NCBI GenBank assembly: GCA_013824245.1
Contig: PNNN01000018.1
Location: 1 to 64,000 of the forward strand
Length of the DNA stretch: 64,000 bases
Reading direction: 5' to 3'
Origin: Chlorobiaceae bacterium
GTDB lineage: Bacteria; Bacteroidota; Ignavibacteria; UBA10030; SZUA-254
Position numbers and translations under genes: made by a program. This document shows positions 56,281-63,712 of this stretch, one piece after another (positions within the stretch are counted from its first letter, which is position 1; every line of letters starts with the position of its first letter). The notes under the pieces are model-generated. The model was not told where the DNA came from. It was given only the letters and a program-made list of their open reading frames with translations, and did not search any database.

Positions 56281-57462
56281 ATGTTAAACATCATCCGCAT
56301 CGCACTGCGATGCATACCAATCTTATTCTTAATTCAAAACTTCGCATTAAGCTGGGGCTCTACCGCGCATAGATTTATAAACCTGAAAGCGCCGATGCAT
56401 CTGCCTGAAACAATGGCTGATCTGAAGAAAGACAGTTTGTTTTACCGCGCGTATGCATCTGCGCCTGATTACAGAAAAGATTACACCGATACTTCATTCT
56501 TCGCAGAAGATAAACGTCACTATATAGATATCGATGTCTATCCAAATTTTAAAACAATTCCGCATAATCTCGATTCAATGATTGCGCTTTATGGACGATC
56601 TTATGTTCACGAAACAGGAACGCTGCCGTGGGCAATTATCCTTACTCTCGATTCTCTCAGAGTGCAATTCATTCGTCACGATTACATCAAAGCAGAATCA
56701 ACGATGAGCGATTTAGGTCATTACGTTGCCGATGCAACCCAGCCGCTGCATTGCACCGAAAACTACGACGGAGATTTAACGGGCAACGGCGGCATTCACA
56801 GCCGATATGAATCGAGTATGATAACAACGTATCAGTCGTTGCTAACAATTTCTCAGGATAGCGCCCGGTATATTTATTCTCCTCTCGATTATTCATTCGA
56901 GTTAATACTGCAATCGCAGGCATTGGTAGATTCTGTTTTAATTGCCGACAGTTACGCAAAAAATATTTCGGGCTGGAGCGGCAGCGGAACAGTTCCTGCG
57001 GCATATTACGCCGCACTTTGGGAAAAAACCGAACGCTTTACGCGGGAGCGGATTCAAACTGCAACCGTTGCAATTGCCTCTTTGTGGTACAGCGCCTGGA
57101 TAGACGCACAAGCAGTGGCAAATGTTGCAACCGAAGATGAATTTCAGCCGATACAATTTTCTCTGGAACAGAACTATCCGAACCCGTTTAATCCAATTAC
57201 AAAAATCCGGTTCACGATGCGCGATGCACGATTCACGTCGCTGAATATTTTCAACGTACTTGGGATTGAAGTAGCAACTCTGGTCAACGAATTGAAGCAA
57301 CCGGGTGAGTATACAGTAACATGGGATGCGTCATCGATGCCGAGTGGCGTCTATTATTACCGTTTACAGGCGTGGGATCCTTCGACATCCTTCGGCTCCG
57401 CTCAGGACGGCGGCTCAGGGCAGGGTTTCATTGAAACAAAGAAATTAATTTTGATGAAGTAA
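56281..57462 (+). CDS. Secreted S1/P1 nuclease-like zinc phosphodiesterase with T9SS sorting domain
   Basis: 393 residues. After the signal (1-21) the mature protein would begin SWGSTAHRFIN, matching the Trp/His metal ligands of S1/P1 nuclease and phospholipase C. Further ligand-like residues: HYIDIDVY, DLGHYVADATQPLHCTENYDG, and GIHSRYE (His/Asp clusters for three zinc ions). The C-terminal 90 residues are a T9SS sorting domain (EQNYPNPFNPITKIRF ... FNVLGIEVATLV). A dispersed repeat (57376-57425) is inserted in the last strand of this domain without breaking the frame. It follows the Lon-like gene by 12 bp. Likely a surface or secreted nuclease or phospholipase. Confidence 0.85.
   Translation: MLNIIRIALRCIPILFLIQNFALSWGSTAHRFINLKAPMHLPETMADLKKDSLFYRAYASAPDYRKDYTDTSFFAEDKRHYIDIDVYPNFKTIPHNLDSMIALYGRSYVHETGTLPWAIILTLDSLRVQFIRHDYIKAESTMSDLGHYVADATQPLHCTENYDGDLTGNGGIHSRYESSMITTYQSLLTISQDSARYIYSPLDYSFELILQSQALVDSVLIADSYAKNISGWSGSGTVPAAYYAALWEKTERFTRERIQTATVAIASLWYSAWIDAQAVANVATEDEFQPIQFSLEQNYPNPFNPITKIRFTMRDARFTSLNIFNVLGIEVATLVNELKQPGEYTVTWDASSMPSGVYYYRLQAWDPSTSFGSAQDGGSGQGFIETKKLILMK
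57376..57425 (+). repeat. REP-like repeat inside the nuclease gene
   Basis: GATCCTTCGACATCCTTCGG followed by CTCCGCTCAGGACGG and GGCTCAGGGCAGG. It closely matches 61834-61883. It encodes about 16 extra residues (PSTSFGSAQDGGSGQ) in a loop where the usual sorting domain reads directly into the ETKKLILMK strand. Confidence 0.7.
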
Positions 57463-57473
57463 CCAGATGTAGA

Positions 57474-57493
57474 GTCCGTTCCCCCGAACGGAC
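57474..57493. repeat. Perfect 8-bp palindrome GTCCGTTC/GAACGGAC
   Basis: A hairpin with a CCCC loop just after the nuclease gene, with no T-run. It may be a small REP-type element or part of the 3' end with the terminator that follows. Confidence 0.5.
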
Positions 57494-57499
57494 AAACAC

Positions 57500-57537
57500 A
57501 AAACGGCTCACACATCAACGTGAGCCGTTTTATTTTA
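57500..57537 (+). terminator. Strong intrinsic terminator
   Basis: AAAACGGCTCAC and GTGAGCCGTTTT form a 12-bp perfect stem with an 8-nt loop, followed by ATTTTAT. It ends the Lon-like/nuclease unit, 38 bp past the stop, and reads well in both directions. Confidence 0.9.
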
Positions 57538-57685
57538 TAATGAGTCAAGGTAAGATGGAATTACGGTGTATATTTAGTAGCAGGATCGCTCCATGGTCAC
57601 TGACCTCCCTTCCCAATATCGAAGCTCCCATATACCTGCCTGCGCGATTATATTATTATGTTGTTCCGTGATTATTCATGATTGT

Positions 57686-57853
57686 TTTGCTATGAAACTG
57701 AATTGAATTGCCGTAAAACAATAATGAGCTACCGCCATGCAATATTGAATGATGACAAAACGATATTGAATTACCGTTGTGCAATATTGAATAACGACAA
57801 AACAATATTGAATTATGGCTGAGCAATATTGAATGATGATAAAACAATATTGA
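57686..57853. repeat. Eight 21-bp tandem repeats (CAATATTGAAT core)
   Basis: Eight units of 21 bp, most containing AATATTGAAT followed by a variable 9-11 bp; alternate units are more alike, giving a 42-bp superperiod (for example GCAATATTGAATGATGACAA and GCAATATTGAATAACGACAA). The CAATATTG core is palindromic. No gene covers it. The size resembles iteron arrays or minisatellites. Confidence 0.8.
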
Positions 57854-57862
57854 ATAACGACA

Positions 57863-58284
57863 GTTCAAGTAAAGATAATGCCCAAAATCGTTTGTTTTGG
57901 AAGGTAGCGGTTTTGATCCCTTTAAATTGTGCAAAAAAGAGAGGTGTTGAAAAGCGGTTGATTTTAGTCATAATGTGAGTGGGTAAGGAAATTGATTAAC
58001 TTTAAAACCCTCCGCAGTAATATTAAAAAAATGAAAATGTCAAGAAGATTGAAGTTATTTTGCTTGACTATAAGATGGATGTTTCATAATTTAAACATCA
58101 CGAAGGTATGGGTTGATATAGAGAGAACTCACGCGTAACGTAAATTGATATTGGGATAATGAGAGTGCGTGAGTATGATAAAGAGCTTGCATGAAAGACG
58201 GATATAAAATCACGGTCTATGAATAAAAAAATAAAAACAGTTTATCCCGTACGGAGTGCGGGACAATATTACGTAATTACAGAC
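57863..58284. other. Intergenic stretch before the cassette array
   Basis: About 420 bp between the tandem repeats and the first cassette boundary. No coding frame recognised. It contains a 7-bp hairpin CCCGTAC/GTGCGGG (with a wobble pair) near 58247 and the R'-like core GACGTTATTCG that ends it at 58285. Confidence 0.5.
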
Positions 58285-58291
58285 GTTATTC
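58285..58291 (+). other. Cassette-boundary core site GTTATTC
   Basis: GACGTTATTCGTCATTGTGT here and GACGTTATCCGCCATTGAGT at 61231 share 17 of 20 bases, including the GTT cut-site triplet. No palindrome precedes it, so it is like an attI or a truncated attC and marks the left end of the array. Confidence 0.45.
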
Positions 58292-58333
58292 GTCATTGTG
58301 TTGCGGTATTACCAAACAACATGAAAGAGCATT

Positions 58334-59098
58334 ATGTTGAATGACTTCAAGAAATCTATCTTACTAGTTCTTCAAGAACGTATAAGCAGCCCATTCTCTG
58401 GTGCATTCTTTTTCTCTTGGTTTATTTGGAACTGGAGAATGTTGTACTTCATTTTCTTCGCACCAGAGACACTCTCATTAAATGAACGATTCGCATACAT
58501 AGATGCGCATTTTCTAAATTGGCAAGAGAATCTTGTTTTACCGATATTATCTGCAGTATTCTTTATTGGTCTCTACCCAATCATCACGACGGCTGCGCTT
58601 TGGGTTTGGTTAAAGTACAAAAAATTTCAAACAGACCTTAAGAATAGAATCGAAGGACAGCAGTTACTTACACTGGATCAATCTGTAGCATTGCGACTGG
58701 AACTTGAGAACCAGCATGAGAGACTCGATCGACTCACAAAAGCAAAGGACGACGAAATCTTACTTCTTAGAAGGGAGACTCAAGAATTAAAACAACTTCT
58801 TTCGCAGGGGTCAATATCTCTTCGTTCGACTACACCCCAACACATTTCTCTTGTCAATGACTATAAGGACGACATCACTGAATTTTTGAACAATGCAAAA
58901 GTATTGGAAAGATTTCCGGAAGCTATAGATACAATTAAAGGTAATTTCAAGTTTAGCGATGATTATCCATCAGATGTTATGGCTTACTTGATCGGCAATG
59001 AGATCATAACTAGAAAACAAGATAGATCGACTTATGAGTTCACCGAAAAAGGGAAAGCGTTTTTGAAAGCGTACACGAAGAATGTGCAAGGCAGATAA
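58334..59098 (+). CDS. Membrane protein with coiled coil (cassette gene 1)
   Basis: 254 residues. N-terminal FKKSILLVLQERISSPFSGA leads into two hydrophobic segments (about 24-45 and 68-95), then a basic stretch and a coiled coil (about 105-158, LRLELENQHERLDRLTKAKD), and a C-terminal 70-residue globular part resembling a winged-helix (EFLNNAKVLERFPEAID ... YEFTEKGKAFLKAYTK). I do not recognise the family. Proteins with the same N-terminal two-helix start occur in accessory islands. It stops 20 bp before attC-like site C and starts 43 bp after the core site at 58291, as in integron cassettes. Confidence 0.75.
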   Translation: MLNDFKKSILLVLQERISSPFSGAFFFSWFIWNWRMLYFIFFAPETLSLNERFAYIDAHFLNWQENLVLPILSAVFFIGLYPIITTAALWVWLKYKKFQTDLKNRIEGQQLLTLDQSVALRLELENQHERLDRLTKAKDDEILLLRRETQELKQLLSQGSISLRSTTPQHISLVNDYKDDITEFLNNAKVLERFPEAIDTIKGNFKFSDDYPSDVMAYLIGNEIITRKQDRSTYEFTEKGKAFLKAYTKNVQGR

Positions 59099-59118
59099 AT
59101 GCTCGCAACACAACGAAC

Positions 59119-59243
59119 GCATAACACACAAAAGTACGACGCTGGTAAGGTCAGAGGAATAGACTCGCTCAATGCTTCCGCTCACGGAAATGAGTTTGTT
59201 ATGGGTTCGCTCCAGCATTGCGTACTTTTGCGTGACGTTCCGC
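59119..59243 (+). repeat. Candidate attC recombination site (site C)
   Basis: R''-like GCATAAC (59119-59125) and R'-like GTTCCGC (59237-59243) enclose an imperfect palindrome: CAAAAGTACG (59129-59138) pairs exactly with CGTACTTTTG (59221-59230), and GCTGG pairs with CCAGC. Unpaired bases lie asymmetrically on one side near the outer arms, as for extrahelical bases of attC. Central loop about 65 nt. Confidence 0.65.
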
Positions 59244-59297
59244 AGCCATTCGCTTGTCCCGCTCTTTGAGCGGGATTTGTGAGAATATGAGAAGAAG
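59235..59297 (+). repeat. Post-attC leader copy 1 with TCCCGCTC hairpin
   Basis: The 63 bp starting ACGTTCCGCAGCCATTCGCT match 59988-60050 at about 53 positions. It includes a perfect stem TCCCGCTC/GAGCGGGA (59257-59275). It links the site-C core to the next gene. Confidence 0.7.
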
Positions 59298-59377
59298 TGA
59301 TGCTACGAGTTTCAAGAATCATCGAAGGGTCAATACCATAGAACTTTAAACATGAATTGTGGAAAGGAAGATACTCA

Positions 59378-59857
59378 ATGAAACATTTATCACGGTTACG
59401 TTTGGTATTCATAATCTACTTCCTCGCCAAGATAGGAATTGATATTGCCGCCGGTGGGCGCATTAGTAGTGGACTAACGAGCTACTTAACACCGGCCACC
59501 TATTATACTCTTGCTGTTATTGGCAACGTTATTCTATTTCTTGTTGGCTTGCTGTTCTTCTATTTTCTTTTAGACAAAAGACAATGGGCAAGAATTGTAC
59601 TCTTGATTGTTGGCTGGATAGCCGTGGTCGACTTCTTTTCAAGTATCTTGTCTTCAACAGCAGGAGTAGAATTATTAAACCGCATTGATCCATCTACGAA
59701 TTGGAATGTAATCATGCAAATAGATCGAGTTACTGATTTCATCGGCCTAATATTTTGGGGCTATGCAATATTTATTTTACAGTTTAACACTGAAGTGAAG
59801 AAACTATTTATGTGTGAAACCGAACCTTCGAAACCAAGAGAAGATAAAACAGACTAA
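59378..59857 (+). CDS. Small four-helix membrane protein (cassette gene 2)
   Basis: 159 residues from ATG 59378, which has AAGGA 9 bp upstream. Four hydrophobic segments (about 8-26, 42-65, 70-95, 115-138). A short charged C-terminal tail (ETEPSKPREDKTD). No family recognised. It lies between attC-like sites C and D. Confidence 0.72.
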   Translation: MKHLSRLRLVFIIYFLAKIGIDIAAGGRISSGLTSYLTPATYYTLAVIGNVILFLVGLLFFYFLLDKRQWARIVLLIVGWIAVVDFFSSILSSTAGVELLNRIDPSTNWNVIMQIDRVTDFIGLIFWGYAIFILQFNTEVKKLFMCETEPSKPREDKTD

Positions 59858-59875
59858 CCTGATCGTGAACAAGCA

Positions 59876-59996
59876 TAATAACCCTAAGGCAGCGGCTATC
59901 AGCAGTAGCAACGTCGCTCCCTTTATGATAAGATCAAATTATAGTGGTCGCTCAATCCACCTAAGGCGGACTGCGTTGCTACTGCACACGTTCCGA
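59876..59996 (+). repeat. Candidate attC recombination site (site D)
   Basis: GCAGTAGCAACG (59902-59913) pairs exactly with CGTTGCTACTGC (59974-59985). The right end is R'-like GTTCCGA (59990-59996). The left end is less clear: TAATAAC (59876-59882) keeps the AAC triplet but leaves a large bulge, whereas GGCTATC (59894-59900) pairs better but lacks AAC. The site is probably degenerate. Confidence 0.5.
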
Positions 59997-60050
59997 AGCC
60001 ATTCGCTCGTCCCGCTCTTCGAGCGGGATCCACGAGAAAAAGAGAAGAAA
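59988..60050 (+). repeat. Post-attC leader copy 2 with TCCCGCTC hairpin
   Basis: Second copy of the 63-bp segment found after site C, starting ACGTTCCGAAGCCATTCGCT, with the hairpin TCCCGCTC/GAGCGGGA at 60010-60028. The stem is unchanged while the flanks vary. Confidence 0.7.
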
Positions 60051-60118
60051 CCTTATGGACAGAATAATTTGCGGGACAGAAAAGAGTCTGAATAATAATA
60101 ACTTAATAGGAATCACAA

Positions 60119-60691
60119 ATGTTTGAGCAAAAGTGGGTATACATACTTCTCATTTTTCTTTTTATAGTGATTTCTTCCTTATTAAAATGGATTAGGCAAG
60201 TGAAAGCTCAAAAAGTAAGTTTATACAGTATTATTAAAGCTATTATCATCATTGTTATTGCATCCCTTGCTCTAGTGGTGCTTATATCGTTGCCTTTGAT
60301 AGAACAACCCCGAATTACAAGCGACGTCATTTTACCAGCAGGGATACTACTTATTATATTTGGATTTGCTATAAATATACTCGTCGCAAGACAACTTGCA
60401 CGTATAAAATTTAAAATGAAAGGCCTAGGAATTCCTGATCAACTTATTACTTCAGGATTGTTTAGCATTGTTAGACATCCTTCAAGTATAGGCATTCTAG
60501 GTATGATAATCGGTTGGTATTTTTTATGGGGTGCTCTTTACTGTCTTTACTTCGCTGTTCCCATTATAGTTCTTGTTATTTTCATTGAGAACAAGCTTGA
60601 GGAAAGGAATCTTGAAAATAATTTCGGTGAGGAATATAAAACATACAAATCAAAGGTTGGTATGTATTTTCCAATTTTTAAACAAAAATGA
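60119..60691 (+). CDS. ICMT/PEMT-like membrane methyltransferase (cassette gene 3a)
   Basis: 190 residues with five hydrophobic segments and the signature of integral-membrane methyltransferases: LITSGLFSIVRHPSSIGILG (the RHP motif that binds SAM) and the C-terminal EERNLENNFGEEYKTYKSKV. Family members methylate isoprenylcysteine, phospholipids or small molecules; the substrate is unknown. It starts with ATG 60119 after GGAATCACA with no strong ribosome site. It shares a cassette with the next gene, as no attC-like palindrome lies between. Confidence 0.85.
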   Translation: MFEQKWVYILLIFLFIVISSLLKWIRQVKAQKVSLYSIIKAIIIIVIASLALVVLISLPLIEQPRITSDVILPAGILLIIFGFAINILVARQLARIKFKMKGLGIPDQLITSGLFSIVRHPSSIGILGMIIGWYFLWGALYCLYFAVPIIVLVIFIENKLEERNLENNFGEEYKTYKSKVGMYFPIFKQK

Positions 60692-60730
60692 TCCTGTTGT
60701 ATGCAATTTCAATAAAATGTATCCGCTAAT

Positions 60731-61099
60731 ATGAATGATCCCATACTCACTGCACTCCAGTTTAATCAGTGTATTAGCAATCACGATCTGGAATCTCTAA
60801 CCAGTCTCATGACTGACGATCACACTTTTATAGATAGAGATGGAACAATCCATCAGTCAAAAAAAGTAATGATTGATAATTGGAAACAGTTTTTCAAAAT
60901 GTTCCCAAAATACAAAAATACTTTCGAGCATGTTCGAGTGAAAGATAATCTTGTCGTTATGCTTGGTTATGCATATTGGTCTGAAAATCAACCTTATGAT
61001 CCAGCAATCTGGACTGCAAATATTATCAAAGATCTGGTTCGCGAGTGGCGTATTTATAATGATACGTTGGAAAATAGAGAAATACTTAATTTGGTATAG
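60731..61099 (+). CDS. SnoaL-like/NTF2-fold protein (cassette gene 3b)
   Basis: 122 residues. The N-terminal helix QFNQCISNHDLESLTSLMTD then DHTFIDRDGTIHQSK matches the start of SnoaL-like polyketide cyclase/NTF2 fold proteins, and the later strand VREWRIYNDT the end. These small barrels act as enzymes or binding proteins. Function unknown. Stop 19 bp before attC-like site B. Confidence 0.8.
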   Translation: MNDPILTALQFNQCISNHDLESLTSLMTDDHTFIDRDGTIHQSKKVMIDNWKQFFKMFPKYKNTFEHVRVKDNLVVMLGYAYWSENQPYDPAIWTANIIKDLVREWRIYNDTLENREILNLV

Positions 61100-61118
61100 C
61101 TGGTCGGCGGCCACGAAC

Positions 61119-61240
61119 GGCTAACAACACAACCAATGACGCTTTATTTATAATGAATTATTGTAGTTCAATACTTTTGTTCACGAGAATGAGAATTATG
61201 AATTCACAAAAGTATTGCGTTGTTTGCCGAGACGTTATCC
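61119..61240 (+). repeat. Candidate attC recombination site (site B)
   Basis: R''-like GGCTAAC (61119-61125) and R'-like GTTATCC (61234-61240) pair with one mismatch. An inner perfect 12-bp pair CAATACTTTTGT (61169-61180) / ACAAAAGTATTG (61206-61217) makes the stem tip. The right half (CACAAAAGTATTGCGTTG, TTGTTTGCCGAGAC) matches site A and, in part, site C. Confidence 0.65.
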
Positions 61241-61275
61241 GCCATTGAGTCAACATTACTTGTTAGGAAAAATAT

Positions 61276-61695
61276 ATGAGTTTTAAATTAACTTGCAATA
61301 ATATAAAATGCCAATCTTGTCAACGTGCAAAAAATATTGTTGATCTTATTTCAAACTATGTCGGTAATGATCATTTTTTCAAATGCCCTGAATGTTCGCA
61401 TAACATGTACATAAAGAAATCTTTTAACCTCCAGGAATTAGGAAGGACATGGGAACCATATCTAAGAGGCATTATCGAACTTGGAATTAGAGGTCATTCT
61501 TATAGACCTTTCATTTTTCTGGTAAGTCGTAAAGCCAATAATCATATTTCATCATGTTGGTTTTCATATTATAAGGATCTGCGATCATCGGGAGGCAGAC
61601 TTAAATTAGGGTATGGTCCGGGTGGTCCACCGAATTTAAGAATGAAGCAGATTAAGAAAATGATAAACGAATTAAAGCAAATGAATATTTATTGA
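61276..61695 (+). CDS. Zinc-ribbon protein, unknown function (cassette gene 4)
   Basis: 139 residues. Two pairs of cysteines, CNNIKCQSCQ and CPECS (about residues 8-17 and 47-51), suggest a zinc ribbon. The rest (GRTWEPYLRGIIELGIRGHS, GGRLKLGYGPGGPPNLR) is basic and not recognised. It starts 36 bp after the R' end of site B. No attC-like palindrome follows, so the array ends here or is truncated. Confidence 0.68.
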   Translation: MSFKLTCNNIKCQSCQRAKNIVDLISNYVGNDHFFKCPECSHNMYIKKSFNLQELGRTWEPYLRGIIELGIRGHSYRPFIFLVSRKANNHISSCWFSYYKDLRSSGGRLKLGYGPGGPPNLRMKQIKKMINELKQMNIY

Positions 61696-61833
61696 ATCGT
61701 AGCATAATGATTCGCGTTTTGCAATCATTCGCTCCGTATGCATTGAAGGATAGTAGAACGATCCTCTCAAAAGCATGATGAGGAAAATTTGCGGCGAAGC
61801 CATCACTTTGTGAAAAGCAAACTACAGCGGAGA

Positions 61834-61919
61834 ATCCTTCATCATCCTTCGGCTCCGCTCAAGATGGCAACTCAGGACAAGATTTTGTTTATGCAAAGAA
61901 GATGATCCTTCATTGCTGA
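61834..61919 (+). pseudogene. T9SS sorting-domain remnant carrying the REP-like repeat
   Basis: From 61836 it reads PSSSFGSAQDGNSGQDF, then VYAKKMILHC and TGA at 61917. This is the last strand of a T9SS sorting domain with the same loop insertion as in the nuclease at 57376-57425. The rest of the gene is absent upstream. The minus strand of this stretch encodes HLERSRRMM-type peptides seen in many dispersed repeats. Confidence 0.7.
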
Positions 61920-61955
61920 CTCTTCGGAGGATAAATTTTGGTGAGATGGGTAAAT

Positions 61956-62008
61956 AACCTTGCGAAGTTAGACCCTTCACTGCGTTCAGGGCATGCCTTC
62001 GCAAGGTT
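61956..62008. repeat. Inverted repeat AACCTTGCGAAG/CTTCGCAAGGTT
   Basis: Perfect 12-bp arms (61956-61967 and 61997-62008) around a 29-bp interior containing ACCCTTCACTGCGTTCAGGG. It lies 12 bp past the tlpA-like stop and may serve as its 3' hairpin, but looks like a dispersed element. Confidence 0.6.
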
Positions 62009-62020
62009 TATCAGAAAAAA

Positions 62021-62587
62021 TTATTTCAATAGGGCGTTAATCGCTTCGGCGAATTGCTCTTTCGTTCTTCCGCCTACAATGGTTTCCGCGATCTTTCCGT
62101 CGGCATCGATCAAAAATGTCGTCGGTATAACGCGAATGTTGCCGTATGCTTCTTCAAGATCCTCGTTAGATATGACAATCTGATAAGTTATTCCGGCCTG
62201 GGCTACAAAAGATTTTACATCATCGATAACATTTGAGCCGCGATCTGTAGAAATACCTATCACCTTCACCCCTTTGCTTTCCATTTCTTTGCTTAGAGCG
62301 ATAAGATCGGGAAGTTCGCGCTTGCAGGGTCCGCACCAGGTTGCCCAGAAATTTACGAGCGTGACTTTTCCGCGGAATGTATCGAACGAGACCACCTTGC
62401 CGTCTTTATCTTTCCATGAAAAATTTGGGGCGATGTCTGTGCGTTTTTCGAAGTCCGAGATTTCTGAAACATTGGTCGCTTTGGGACCGACAGATTCGGC
62501 TTCGCCTGATTGTTCTTTTTTCTTCACGCAGCCCGTTATGAGTATGAGAGCAAAGAATAATGACAAAAATAAATATTTAGATTTCAT
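62021..62587 (-). CDS. TlpA-like thioredoxin-fold lipoprotein
   Basis: 188 residues. Lipobox LITGC (Cys20) after the signal segment; thioredoxin fold with FWATWCGPCKRELPDL (redox pair Cys85/Cys88), GVKVIGISTDRG and VIPTTFLIDADGKIAETIVG (cis-Pro). It is a ResA/TlpA-type thiol reductase facing the periplasm, likely for cytochrome c maturation or disulphide reduction, which fits the many c-type cytochromes nearby. The start at 62587 is chosen for the signal peptide; an upstream frame of 34 codons is not conserved-looking. Confidence 0.88.
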   Translation of the reverse strand: MKSKYLFLSLFFALILITGCVKKKEQSGEAESVGPKATNVSEISDFEKRTDIAPNFSWKDKDGKVVSFDTFRGKVTLVNFWATWCGPCKRELPDLIALSKEMESKGVKVIGISTDRGSNVIDDVKSFVAQAGITYQIVISNEDLEEAYGNIRVIPTTFLIDADGKIAETIVGGRTKEQFAEAINALLK

Positions 62588-62876
62588 AATAATTCTTTCA
62601 AATAATATTGATACTGATAATGAATTGTTTTGGAAAATCCTACGCACGATTATCGAAGCACTAAGCAAATCCAAAATACGAATTCTCAAAATTCCGACAA
62701 TCGGTTTCTTAAAGCTGTTTAAGATTTTGAAAATCCGAATTTGTTTTGAATTTCGGAATTAGAGCTTCGAATTTTTGCACCCAAAAATTATTTTGCAAAT
62801 CATGAGTTAAGAATATAAAATTACCCGGTCGTTTTACATCTATTATACGTTTAGATGCTGTATTGGGATTCACGCT
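62588..62876. other. Intergenic gap between the sigma factor and tlpA-like genes
   Basis: Mostly AT-rich, with one weak inverted pair AATTCCG/CGGAATT (around 62691 and 62753). Nothing coding seen. It probably contains the tlpA-like promoter. Confidence 0.4.
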
Positions 62877-63455
62877 TCAAGCTGTTTTTGACGTTACATA
62901 ACCATGTTTTTTCGCGTAGTCGAAGAGAGTTACCTGAAGCATTTTTCTTCCCCTGTGCAAACGAGATCTGACCGTACCGATGGGACAATCGACAAACTCG
63001 GCAATTTCTTCGTAACTCAATCCCTCGATATCCGATAGAATAACGACGGTGCGAAAATCTTCGGGCAATGATTCCATCGCGCGTGCTACATTATCTTCAA
63101 GCAATCCGCCGAATATTTTTTCCTGCAAATCGTTCTGGTCGGTAAATTGATGCCTGATAGTATTATAGAAATTAGCTATTTCCTCATAATCAACCGTGTT
63201 CGGTTCTTTTGTTTCTTTGCGGTAGCGGTTGATGTATGAGTTTTTCATAATTCTGAACAACCACGCACGGATATTTGTTCCTTTTTCATACTTATCCCAG
63301 AACCTGAACGCCTTCATGAATGTTTCCTGAACGAGATCGTCGGCGTCGTTTGGATTACCGGTCAACCTGAGAGCATAGTTGAACAGAATGTTCATATGCG
63401 GAACGGCTTCTGTTTCAAACTCACGATATGTTTTACTTGGATATGATTTACTCAT
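62877..63455 (-). CDS. ECF-subfamily RNA polymerase sigma factor
   Basis: 192 residues. Region 2 is NALRLTGNPNDADDLVQETFMKAFRFWDKY-like (NDADDLVQETFMKAF) and RAWLFRIMKNSYINRYRKET; region 4 is MESLPEDFRTVVILSDIEGL and SYEEIAEFVDCPIGTVRSRL. It resembles SigH/SigR-type ECF factors. No anti-sigma gene is adjacent in the window, so it may be regulated otherwise. A 289-bp gap separates it from the TlpA-like gene. Confidence 0.93.
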   Translation of the reverse strand: MSKSYPSKTYREFETEAVPHMNILFNYALRLTGNPNDADDLVQETFMKAFRFWDKYEKGTNIRAWLFRIMKNSYINRYRKETKEPNTVDYEEIANFYNTIRHQFTDQNDLQEKIFGGLLEDNVARAMESLPEDFRTVVILSDIEGLSYEEIAEFVDCPIGTVRSRLHRGRKMLQVTLFDYAKKHGYVTSKTA

Positions 63456-63712
63456 GAATATCTGTCGAAACCCCCCTCAAGATAAACCTCAAAAGGTGAT
63501 TTTCTTCAATAAAATCGAATACGATGGATAATAATAAATATGTTCATCAAAAAAATACAAAAATATGGGATTAGTAGCAAGATGAAAAAAGATGGGGGAA
63601 AATTCAGGCAGTCCGCTGAAGTGTACTGTATAGACTTCTGAGCACAATACGTTTCAGAAAAATAAACGGACAATATTAACCACCAACAGACAGTATGGAA
63701 TAAGGTAAACTC

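Noticed and set aside
57686-57853. CRISPR array
   Set aside because: The units are contiguous 21-bp repeats without unique spacers, and no cas genes are present.
57656-57934. 92-codon minus-strand frame with heptad repeats (SILFYHH-like)
   Set aside because: It is the translation of the 21-bp tandem repeats; no start context, no similarity.
61696-61800. Fourth attC site closing the cassette array
   Set aside because: AATGATT/AATCATT near 61703 is a small palindrome, but there is no GTT-type right box or larger pairing arm.
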